NCBI GenBank assembly: GCA_009842245.1 | Contig: VYFT01000077.1 | Coordinates: 1 to 38,557, forward strand | Reading direction: 5' to 3' | Source of the DNA: Gammaproteobacteria bacterium | GTDB lineage: Bacteria > Pseudomonadota > Gammaproteobacteria > Pseudomonadales > Azotimanducaceae | Length of the DNA stretch: 38,557 nt | Shown: positions 28,401-35,492 of the stretch, in pieces | How positions within the stretch are numbered: the stretch's first letter is position 1 | How the letters are laid out: each line of letters begins with the position of its first letter | Position numbers and translations under genes: made by a program | The notes under the pieces: generated by a model | What the model was told of the DNA's origin: nothing | What the model saw: the letters and a program-made list of their open reading frames with translations, nothing else | The model's database searches: none

Positions 28401-29000
28401 CAGTATCACAAAAGTACCGATGAATCCTATTGGTGCACTCTTGAAGATATGAGCGATTAGGACCGCCAAGCTAGTCCAGAATAGCAATCCGAAGAATAGT
28501 TCGACTAAAACGAAGATGAGAGATTGAAGTTCGAACGGTTCTAGAACACCAGGGTTATTCGCAACATCGATACTTGCAATGACTTGGTATGCAAGAGCCG
28601 TTGCAACAATACTCCCAAATACGACCAGCGTCGGAGTTAAAACCCTCGATAGGGTGAGGAGAAAGTTGTTTGGTTCACGATAGGTGATAACAACGTTTTT
28701 GATCGACTCCTCACGATAACTGGGTAAGCGAAGAGCGAAAATCAAAACGACAACGATACACAGATAGAACAACAGTGGTTCGTATCCACCTAAACCATAT
28801 TTTGGATTGGAGACTCCATGCAACGGTGCGTAAACAGACGCTAGATGGTGAAACGTACCAAGTGAGAGAGTGAAAGAGAGCAGTATTAGCAAGAGTACAG
28901 CGAAAACGATTGGATTAGTAATCCTCTGGAGTAGGTGCTTTAGATCAAGTCGAAACAGACTTACAAGGATTCGTAATGAATCAAATAATTTCTCAGTCAT
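25476..29000 (-). CDS. Giant ABC-2 permease fused to M1-like pseudopeptidase and golvesin-like domain (A)
   Basis: This 1174-residue protein has three parts. Residues about 30-300 hold seven or so membrane helices with the ABC-2 transporter permease look (FAVLLLILLSFTLSLGTF, LLFWTSLAVLIAHIF, FIGTFVILILQSW). Residues about 320-900 resemble the region seen after such permeases in M1-aminopeptidase fusions: TPSSHWYPQL (about 460), DEFTIVEVPSTL (about 592) and YWTNPIFNYTYEDA. The zinc site HExxH-x18-E is absent, so it should be an inactive peptidase fold. Residues about 990-1174 are golvesin-like (VIVDDLDPGFE, KVAFNSEIPKKGRW, MTVGWNEIST, YVYADAIKW). It is a diverged paralogue of the protein encoded at 29955-33410. 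No ABC ATPase is nearby. The function is unknown. Confidence 0.8.
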   Translation of the reverse strand: MTEKLFDSLRILVSLFRLDLKHLLQRITNPIVFAVLLLILLSFTLSLGTFHHLASVYAPLHGVSNPKYGLGGYEPLLFYLCIVVVLIFALRLPSYREESIKNVVITYREPNNFLLTLSRVLTPTLVVFGSIVATALAYQVIASIDVANNPGVLEPFELQSLIFVLVELFFGLLFWTSLAVLIAHIFKSAPIGFIGTFVILILQSWISPALPGELGSFTFGYGAANLYVSEIAPTYWEAKHIIYFLSIVFLAFAFIFATSWYLDRTDPSKQVAYRPMIVILTSLGIVSQVVVQASNLVGYSQQQSWNKEQERFAASVIQQASINAIEGEVSIKPGSKLSLNLNYKFVLNTTEIENSSQFQPPYIWLALNPGIKVQSVQCSDADMYFSHENGTLLIGLSSCDPNDNQEYSIDIVASGKPDPLYLVKHISRGGHADVEPQLVRLMGQKSSIFTSDYVALTPSSHWYPQLLSGSTPVDDSAKTHATDVSLKIDLAPTSWKVIASGGKLLEASSSQDGRRLLSGNFQTVGLIAADFRVSTHSSESIDVNVVVHKRHAKRLERNQILIDALVGYVSDAITKLESYDIDYPFDEFTIVEVPSTLSLLNHENSVNLGMESIVMFRESSIAFARLYLVDDWQAEFEQAEADESPMAEFLKNQVGFIKSLYWTNPIFNYTYEDAVVDSLVSGRINRSDEHSNLAKLVLETLLFNLLESKNYRFDFDLANSLASESHINLRYIWAHRRGSSIRLDLLGYQDGLTNSNRFWESIERSFLFTEKDSRQDSLLNFPNRLRIQRFRVLKLSEILADLYEEQTIATTLTDILSEGKAAPIDLDLITRVATANDMEIGSLVQNTLLNTKLPGINFSVARQTEYEEPNENGERFNTVLNLRNNEDTVAYVSFQVVETQELVQGGQTFRTVANDFKLGPFELKEQSSYQLEVNTANFIGNLDANTFLSLNRGQVELAVGNTQSTEELSTIGDATNNWFSFVDSQWNSSSKKDEVIVDDLDPGFEIPASNFRKPSNFWTFGSSLFRQYFPIPGGMDNGLPINQNPNGPWTRNSGRGCWGKYRSTYALADTSKRGVHKVAFNSEIPKKGRWSLSYYHPDVASLRFLGIALGKYDIEVTASEQSWNLDVSANDMTVGWNEISTLEIDSPGEIKVAVSNESDGPYVYADAIKWNYLD

Positions 29001-29219
29001 GGGAGAATAGTAGGTTGGAAAACGGTATTACGGAACGCGAGAACTATTGAATTTTAGTCTGTGAGTCTCTTAGTAACCGCTCTCTGGGATCGTCGAATTG
29101 ACAAGCGATTTGTTCGCTGAAGTTCGACGTGGTGATCACAGTAAGAGTCGGTGATCTAAAACGCGCGTAGGACTTAGATCAACATCAGTCTGCTCGATGA
29201 CGTCACTTACAAGCAGTAT

Positions 29220-29248
29220 TTAGATGTAAGCGGTGGGACTCTTATACT
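29220..29248 (+). promoter_or_regulatory. Candidate promoter of the four-helix membrane protein gene
   Basis: TTAGAT, a 17-base spacer and TATACT lie 44 bases before ATG 29292 on the plus strand. The -10 box is good and the -35 box weak. The 291-base gap 29001-29291 also serves the divergent gene A. Confidence 0.4.
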
Positions 29249-29291
29249 ATTCACCTACAACAAGGAACACAGAAGTCTTCACAAGCAACTC

Positions 29292-29864
29292 ATGAAACCA
29301 AGGTCCGAAGAGCAAGTTCGCGCATGGTCAGCCATTAACTCAATAGATGCCAAAATTTTTAAGTTGTTCCTGAAATTTCTACCAGTTCTGACTGTCGCGT
29401 TCATTGTAGTAGTAGTGATTGTGGGTGTGATTTTCTTGATTGATGGTAGCCCCATAAGTCTGTGGAATTGGTTCGAGTTTCTAGTAGCTTGCACTTTATG
29501 TGTAATCCTTACCTTCACGTCAATCTGGGTACGTCGTAAGGGTATCGAATTCTTCTTCCGCGACGATGCACAAGAGCTATTGAATCTTTTGTCGAATAAG
29601 GAAAGGACGGACTATCGAGTCCTCAGTTGGGTAGCGGCATTGGTTCCCGCAATATTTTTGGTACTCGTTACTATAGCCGTCAACTTGCACTTCCGCGGTG
29701 TAATGGAGTTTGCTACCGTAGAATGGGTACTACTAGGTGTGGGTGGTTTTGTACTATCGATTTGTGTGTTATATTGGACCTATCAGCGATCTCTACGACT
29801 AGTCAGAAAAATGGCTACTAAACTTGCAGAGGAGCACACCCGGACCCCAGCGGAAGACAGTTAG
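29292..29864 (+). CDS. Hypothetical four-helix inner-membrane protein
   Basis: A 190-residue protein with four predicted membrane helices in two pairs, about residues 28-48 (FLPVLTVAFIVVVVIVGVIF), 60-78 (FLVACTLCVILTFTSIWV), 115-132 (LVPAIFLVLVTIAVNLHF) and 145-165 (LLGVGGFVLSICVLYW). Between the pairs is a charged cytoplasmic-type loop (RRKGIEFFFRDDAQELL...NKERTDYR), and the C-terminus is charged. I see no known family signature. It lies between the two giant permease-fusion genes, on the opposite strand, so a role with them is possible but only by position. ATG 29292 has a weak Shine-Dalgarno. Confidence 0.65.
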   Translation: MKPRSEEQVRAWSAINSIDAKIFKLFLKFLPVLTVAFIVVVVIVGVIFLIDGSPISLWNWFEFLVACTLCVILTFTSIWVRRKGIEFFFRDDAQELLNLLSNKERTDYRVLSWVAALVPAIFLVLVTIAVNLHFRGVMEFATVEWVLLGVGGFVLSICVLYWTYQRSLRLVRKMATKLAEEHTRTPAEDS

Positions 29865-29887
29865 CACATGATCGAAACTGGAATCTT

Positions 29888-29933
29888 CTACATCTAGGTT
29901 GTGCAATTCTTCGTTTGACCGGCATAGATGTAG
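29888..29933. repeat. 9-base perfect inverted repeat between convergent genes
   Basis: CTACATCTA (29888-29896) and TAGATGTAG (29925-29933) are exact inverse copies with 28 bases between. They lie between the end of the four-helix protein gene and the end of giant gene B. There is no U-tract, so it is not a standard terminator. A long-loop mRNA hairpin or a protein site is possible. Confidence 0.4.
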
Positions 29934-29954
29934 GGATAGTATTCCATTAGCATT

Positions 29955-32900
29955 TCAATCTTTTTCCACTTTAGACCATCGTATTGCATCGGCCCAAAGA
30001 GGACCTCGTTGCGATGTGCCTAGTAAACCAACTCTGACCTCGCCCGCATTTAGATTGAATTGTCCTACTAAGTTCCATCCCAGTTTCCAGTTGTATACGT
30101 CGAACTCTACTTCCTGTGAACCACATTGATCCGAAATCTCCAACCGGTATTTGAGCCCCCTATGTCCATCTCTTTCGAGCGGAGCTGGGGCGTGGTAGTC
30201 TAACTTCCACACCTCGGAATCAGGAAGTTCCGTAGTGAAAGTCGCTTTTTGGCTCGATTGTCTAACGTAATTGAAGACAGCAGTTCTTCGAAATTTCCCA
30301 TATGCTTGGGATTCTGTGAATCGGACCCATTCACCAGAAGGTGGACGATACTCGAATAGGTAGCGACCGCTGACAGGTATGCCACGATCTAACTCACCGT
30401 CGAGAAGGGGTTCATAGAACCATGCAATCGGACCTGCTCGAGGAGGACGAGTTGTTCGTAATGATCTTTGTTCCACATCGAATCCTACATCGAGGTCATC
30501 CACGATAATTCCTATCTCTTCCGGTGGAGTCCAAGCACTGGGTTCTTCAAAGTCGGTAGGTTCCATATTTGGTTGGACCTCCGATGTTTCCGGTCCCTGA
30601 GTGAGTTGAATCAAATCTCGATGCAGTGACAAACCAGGGTCGACGTAGACACTATTAATCTCATAAGACGTCAGCAAGTTGATTTGCTTAGCGGATTCTC
30701 TGTCGATGCGAACGCCTTTGCTTTCGGTGAGATAGGGATGCGACCAATGCGACTTTGCTTCAGTCGGGTATTGCAAGCGGACAAATCCCGCTACCGGCTG
30801 GGTGTTTCTAACTGACACGCTAGTCTGATAGCGTGGATTTCCCTGTGCATCGTCAGCGATGCGGGTGGTGGTAAAGGTGGATGCTTTATAAGCAGGTAGA
30901 GAATTGGTGCGCAACCATTCCGTGAGAAATGGATCAACCATGACCTCGTGTGCTTCAGCTGATGAAATTAGATATTTGAGTGTATATGTATGACCTGAAT
31001 GTTGAGTCAAAACATCTACCAACCACTCAAAGACCTTGTCCTCTCCATTCACAGACATCAGCGCGTTCGCAATCTGGTTGCATTTCAAGATTAGAAGCTC
31101 AAGGTCATGTTGATTCCCCTGTGCCGATGGTAGTTCTGTGAAACTGGTGTCTTCTACATGGTTCCAAACCGATACGCGAGTTGCATAGTTTTCTCGCAAC
31201 CTTCTTGCGGTTCCGATGGTACTAGGTACGCGATCATTCGACAATCCATCTTCAAATCCTATTGAACCCTCAAACAGGCTGAGTGCTGTAAGGTCAGCAA
31301 AGTGAATGGTGGAATAGACGGTGAAAAATTCGTGGTTCCGTCGTTGCAGCTTTGCGATCAGGGAGAGCATGATTTGATCTAACACGTTCGCATATTCGCC
31401 GCGCGCTGAGATTCGATGCAACCAAAATCGTTCGGGCAAACTCTTCCAAGGATTGTCGGTTCCCATACCGTACCAAAAGTATTCAAAAAGTAATTCCAGT
31501 GGTGCAAAAGTAATCGAGTCTGGGTCCTGTTCACGCTTTGATAATCTCTCATGCGCAAGATCCATCCTTGCGGATGGAAAACCATGCTCTTTCAATAACA
31601 CCATGCCCGGTAGTGTCTGCAACGAATTCATGCGCCAACCGCCGCCGATAGTCCTCAATTGCCTAGGTATCTCGACGAAAGAGAGGGTGCGAAAAGGAAG
31701 TATCAGTCCATGATCAGAAAAACCTTGTAAATGGTGGGTCACCACTGTTTGTAGGTGATCGTCAAATTCGTCCCACAGCTGAAGATTGTCGGCATGTTGT
31801 TTGTGAAGAAACAACTTGAACTCGATGCCTTCAACTTCGATGGAAGCACTTTCAAATTCGGATGCGAAGAGCGCGATTTCATGAACTGGGCTAGCTGGGT
31901 TCACTTGGTAGGAATTTGTTTGGTCTGATACTTGAACTACATCTGTACCTACTAACTGCCAGCTCCTGGGCGCAAGCTCGACCGATAAATCCAAATAAAA
32001 ATAGTCGATTCCTTTTTGGGAGGAACGATAGTCGCCACGCACCGGACCAGGTATAGGATACCAATACACTCCAGGCATCAAAGCGACATATTTGGGCGAG
32101 TAGATAGAACCCTTTTCTCCAAGTAATGAAACGGTGTGGTTAGACACGCCCGAGGTTCTCATGTAGTCGAGTGGACTACCAAAATACGCAAATCGTTCGT
32201 CTGGAATACCGCGTATAACTATGTCGACGGTATGAGTGGTATCCGTGTCGAGCGGTACCGCATTTGGAATTGTGAGAAGTCCGTCATCGAATACGTAATT
32301 GGGTTCCATCCCATTGAGGAACAGTTCTTCAATATGCATTGACCGATTTAAGGCAAAAGTAAGTGGAGTCGACGTACTCACGATCGTCTTGAAATTTATA
32401 GTTAGATCTGCGATCAGGTGCTCTTTGGGATCGATTTTCACGTATCCAGTGATCGCTTCGATATCGATACGATCATCCCACTCGTGGTTTTCGTGGACTG
32501 TTCGCCACTTGTCGGAGGCGGTGTGATCGCTTAAGACACTGGACGAACCCCAAGCAAAGAGTGTCGTTCCAACACACAAACACACTCCCAGGGGTAGATA
32601 CTTTTCTAGTTGGTTGTCACCGTTCTGACGACTCCAAATCAACGCACCTATAGCGATGAGTGCAATTGCTGCCAGAATAGTCGCAGTACGAATCGCGAAG
32701 ACAGGCAACGATGCTAGTTGTGGAAACAGATCGGAAACAAACAGTGAGTCGTTTGACGAGGGAGATACGACTTCGAGTAATGAGTATGGCGTATTCAAAA
32801 CAAGGAAAAACCAACCGAAAATTAGAGCACTCGCTACACCCGCAACAAGCAAGCGAAAGCGCAAGACGCATGACAGGAACACCACAACGGAACACCAAAT

Positions 32901-33410
32901 CAAGAGAGTAGCAGGACCGTCAATTAGTAGGAGATTGATCAATGAGTACCATTCGATCGTATCCGCCATACCAATATTTGTGGTTGTCGAAATGAGTCCC
33001 AGTAGCTGCATCACGCAAACATTCGCGACCGCGACGATCCACAATAGTCCTGCGATTCCAAATACTCGCCCCGCTAGATATTCGAAATTCGTGATGGATT
33101 TAGAATCCAGTGCTTCAGTAATGCGGTTTCTGCTGTGCTGGTGTCCAGCATCAAAAGCCAAGAAGAGTACCGCGAATTGGAAGAAGAGAAAGAATGTTGG
33201 ATCGATGTTTCCAAATAGGTATTTTGGTACCCCAGTGCCGAACGAGGGTGAAGTTAAAGCCGCGTAACCAAGAAAGGAGCAGGAAATCAGGTATCCCACG
33301 ATTGAGAAGAGGGATAGGAAAAATACGATCGTCCAGAACCGAGCTCGTCGTCTTGCAGTTCTCACTTCTGCCTTTGCAACATTCAAAATATTGGTCGTGG
33401 ATGCAAACAT
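29955..33410 (-). CDS. Giant ABC-2 permease fused to M1-like pseudopeptidase and golvesin-like domain (B)
   Basis: This 1151-residue protein has the same plan as the gene at 25476-29000 but little identity outside shared motifs. Residues about 20-290 are an ABC-2-type permease part (ARFWTIVFFLSLFSIVGYLI, LFLFFQFAVLFLAFDAGHQH, and the ITEALDSKSITNFEYLAGR loop typical of ABC-2 permeases). Residues about 320-880 are the M1-like part, with VALMPGVYWYPIPG (about 447), FRTLSFVEIPRQL (about 574) and NPWKSLPERFWLHRIS. HExxH is absent here as well. The golvesin-like end (about 967-1151) shows IIVDDLDVGFDVE, KATFTTELPDSEVW, KLGWNLVGQFNL and PLWADAIRWSKVE. The substrate is unknown. Its start has no clear Shine-Dalgarno. 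Confidence 0.8.
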   Translation of the reverse strand: MFASTTNILNVAKAEVRTARRRARFWTIVFFLSLFSIVGYLISCSFLGYAALTSPSFGTGVPKYLFGNIDPTFFLFFQFAVLFLAFDAGHQHSRNRITEALDSKSITNFEYLAGRVFGIAGLLWIVAVANVCVMQLLGLISTTTNIGMADTIEWYSLINLLLIDGPATLLIWCSVVVFLSCVLRFRLLVAGVASALIFGWFFLVLNTPYSLLEVVSPSSNDSLFVSDLFPQLASLPVFAIRTATILAAIALIAIGALIWSRQNGDNQLEKYLPLGVCLCVGTTLFAWGSSSVLSDHTASDKWRTVHENHEWDDRIDIEAITGYVKIDPKEHLIADLTINFKTIVSTSTPLTFALNRSMHIEELFLNGMEPNYVFDDGLLTIPNAVPLDTDTTHTVDIVIRGIPDERFAYFGSPLDYMRTSGVSNHTVSLLGEKGSIYSPKYVALMPGVYWYPIPGPVRGDYRSSQKGIDYFYLDLSVELAPRSWQLVGTDVVQVSDQTNSYQVNPASPVHEIALFASEFESASIEVEGIEFKLFLHKQHADNLQLWDEFDDHLQTVVTHHLQGFSDHGLILPFRTLSFVEIPRQLRTIGGGWRMNSLQTLPGMVLLKEHGFPSARMDLAHERLSKREQDPDSITFAPLELLFEYFWYGMGTDNPWKSLPERFWLHRISARGEYANVLDQIMLSLIAKLQRRNHEFFTVYSTIHFADLTALSLFEGSIGFEDGLSNDRVPSTIGTARRLRENYATRVSVWNHVEDTSFTELPSAQGNQHDLELLILKCNQIANALMSVNGEDKVFEWLVDVLTQHSGHTYTLKYLISSAEAHEVMVDPFLTEWLRTNSLPAYKASTFTTTRIADDAQGNPRYQTSVSVRNTQPVAGFVRLQYPTEAKSHWSHPYLTESKGVRIDRESAKQINLLTSYEINSVYVDPGLSLHRDLIQLTQGPETSEVQPNMEPTDFEEPSAWTPPEEIGIIVDDLDVGFDVEQRSLRTTRPPRAGPIAWFYEPLLDGELDRGIPVSGRYLFEYRPPSGEWVRFTESQAYGKFRRTAVFNYVRQSSQKATFTTELPDSEVWKLDYHAPAPLERDGHRGLKYRLEISDQCGSQEVEFDVYNWKLGWNLVGQFNLNAGEVRVGLLGTSQRGPLWADAIRWSKVEKD

Positions 33411-34196
33411 ATGTGACTAGATGGTGATGACTCGGATTCGTCTGGACAGACAAGCACTTATCGTGCCATTGATTGGTTCAAGTTAATGAACTATGTCGAC
33501 ATTGTTTGTGGAGTTTCACTCTTGGTTGAGTGATGGGAAAAAAACTAGACATGGGAAACGAGCAAAATCAGAATGAACGAGCTATGAGTCAGCTGTAATT
33601 TTCGACGAGACTGCGAACGAGCGGTTTCGCAATCCTTCAAGTCGAAGTGAGTCCATAGCGTGCTCAACTTAAAACAAGTCTACATAAATTTGACACGCAA
33701 TTCGGTGTCTCTCACGACAACCACGTGCTTGGTTGTATTATCAGAGCAATTTTGCGGAAGTGGACATAACAATCGCTTAGACTTGCATACCACAGTGATC
33801 GAAAGAAAAATGTCATGGCAAAGACTGTTGTTCTTTCGAGGCGAAACCAATCCATTGTTATGATCTATGATTAAACATTTTTCGATTTTTCTAATCTCAA
33901 TGATGTAATTAGCTCCTTGATTGAACGCGCACTTCCGTAAGATAAACTAGAAGCCTAGTACACTCTTGAATGAAAAATTTCTCAACCTCATGCCGATAAT
34001 CACACTTGAGTCTGTGCTTGAAGAACAAAAGAGACAGTGCGAGATAGTTTCCTTTCAGGAACGCATCATACACTGTTCTGACTGTTCGTCGACGAAAATC
34101 GTCACAGTGGGAATACACTACCTTTACCAAACCATTCTCAAAGACGTTTACCGGTAAAAGTGGACTTCTCCTCGTCTAAAGATGTGATACGTTGCA
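33411..34196. other. 786-base A+T-rich gap before the defence-type region
   Basis: I see no convincing gene. Short open frames on both strands (33660-33863, 33909-34130, 33966-34157) have no motif, no Shine-Dalgarno and odd composition. A nested inverted repeat lies at 33601-33646. A TTGACA (33698-33703) has no good -10 partner. The gap separates the giant permease genes from the C5 methyltransferase and may hold an old recombination boundary. Confidence 0.5.
33601..33646. repeat. Nested inverted repeats
   Basis: TTCGAC (33601-33606) pairs with GTCGAA (33641-33646), and inside it TGCGAA (33612-33617) pairs with TTCGCA (33626-33631). This looks like a two-step hairpin or a binding site for a dimeric protein. 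Confidence 0.35.
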
Positions 34197-35492
34197 TTGA
34201 CCCAAAGTCTCAAATTCGTTGATCTCTTTGCAGGGCTCGGAGGCTTCCATCATGGTTTATCCAAAGCCGGTGGGTTTAAGTGTGTCTTTGCGTCCGAAAT
34301 TGACCCTCAACTTAGAGACTTGTATGAGGTAAATCATGGATTGAAGACTCATGGTGACCTAACCCAAATTGGTTTAAATACTGTACCGAAACACGAAGTG
34401 TTATGCGCTGGTTTCCCTTGCCAACCGTTCTCACTCGCGGGACAAAAAAAAGGTATTAGCTGCCCGCAGTTCGGCCGGCTGATTGATCATGTGATCGACA
34501 TTGCTCGATTTAGAAAACCAGAATTCCTTTTTCTTGAAAATGTACCCGGTCTACTGACAGTTGAAAATGGATCGGTATGGAAGTTCATTACATCGGCTTT
34601 TACCGCGTTGGGATACAAGCTCACACACAAAGTCATATCTCCACTTGATGTAGCCGTGCCTCAAAATCGGAAACGCTTGTTTATCGTCGGAAGTTTAAAG
34701 CATGATGTGTCTCGTGTATTTGATTGGCCTTCTCCAGAACGAGTCCCAACTGTCTCAGAATTTCTCGAAAATACACCTAGTTCATTCAAGGCTATTGAGT
34801 CAAACAAACGAGTTCAGCTAGAGAAATGGCAACACTTGTTATTGAAGTGCCAATTTCCCGAAAAAATGCCGATTGTTTCCATTGCATCACCGGAGTTCGG
34901 TGCGACATATCCACTAGACTTCTCCAAGATCACTCTTCGAGAGCTCAGAGAGTACCGTGGAGCATACGGGAATAACCTCCGCGAATGTATTGACTGGGCT
35001 GACATTCTCGGAAAATTGCCCAGCTACTGTAGGAGACAACGCAAAGTGCCTAGTTGGCTAACTCAGTCAATCAATTTCAGCCGCAATTTTTACAAGCACA
35101 ACAAGGAATGGTTGGACGAATGGCACAGAGATTTAAACAAATGTTACAACAGCTGGCAGGTGCTTGAATGGAGAGGAGATCGGTATGTGCGCTTACTCAA
35201 CCAGCACCTACTGCAATTCCGTGCATCTGGAATTCGAGTCATAAAACCACATACACTCCCTTCGCTTATCGCAATGACACCGACGCAAGTACCAATAATA
35301 GGTTCGGGTATGCGATATCTAACAAAAGATGAAGCCGCTAGATTCCAGAGTTTGCATGACCTAACTAAAATTCCGATCGACGATAGGGATGCGTTTAAAG
35401 CTATTGGTAACGCGGTCAATGCCAAGGTCGTTGAAAAGATCGCATCCAACATTTGGCGCACAACCGTAAAAACTGTTAAAGGGACGACATGA
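34197..35492 (+). CDS. C5 cytosine DNA methyltransferase
   Basis: This 431-residue enzyme would transfer a methyl group from S-adenosylmethionine to C5 of cytosine in a specific DNA sequence. All main motifs are present in order: I FVDLFAGLGGFHHG (about 7-20), IV GFPCQPFSLAGQKKG with the catalytic Cys75, VI FLFLENVPGL (about 115-124), VIII VPQNRKRLFIVG (about 157-168), a variable target-recognition region (about 200-340), and IX/X EAARFQSLHD and AFKAIGNAVN. TTG 34197 is the only usable start, because an in-frame stop lies at 34185 and motif I starts within ten residues. The target cannot be read from sequence. Its stop overlaps the ATPase start (ATGA), so the two are translated together. Confidence 0.93.
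   Translation: MTQSLKFVDLFAGLGGFHHGLSKAGGFKCVFASEIDPQLRDLYEVNHGLKTHGDLTQIGLNTVPKHEVLCAGFPCQPFSLAGQKKGISCPQFGRLIDHVIDIARFRKPEFLFLENVPGLLTVENGSVWKFITSAFTALGYKLTHKVISPLDVAVPQNRKRLFIVGSLKHDVSRVFDWPSPERVPTVSEFLENTPSSFKAIESNKRVQLEKWQHLLLKCQFPEKMPIVSIASPEFGATYPLDFSKITLRELREYRGAYGNNLRECIDWADILGKLPSYCRRQRKVPSWLTQSINFSRNFYKHNKEWLDEWHRDLNKCYNSWQVLEWRGDRYVRLLNQHLLQFRASGIRVIKPHTLPSLIAMTPTQVPIIGSGMRYLTKDEAARFQSLHDLTKIPIDDRDAFKAIGNAVNAKVVEKIASNIWRTTVKTVKGTT

Noticed and set aside
33909..34130. 73-residue minus-strand open frame and 63-residue plus-strand frame over the same bases
   Set aside because: Neither has a Shine-Dalgarno or a recognisable motif, and they overlap each other. They look like chance open frames in A+T-rich DNA.
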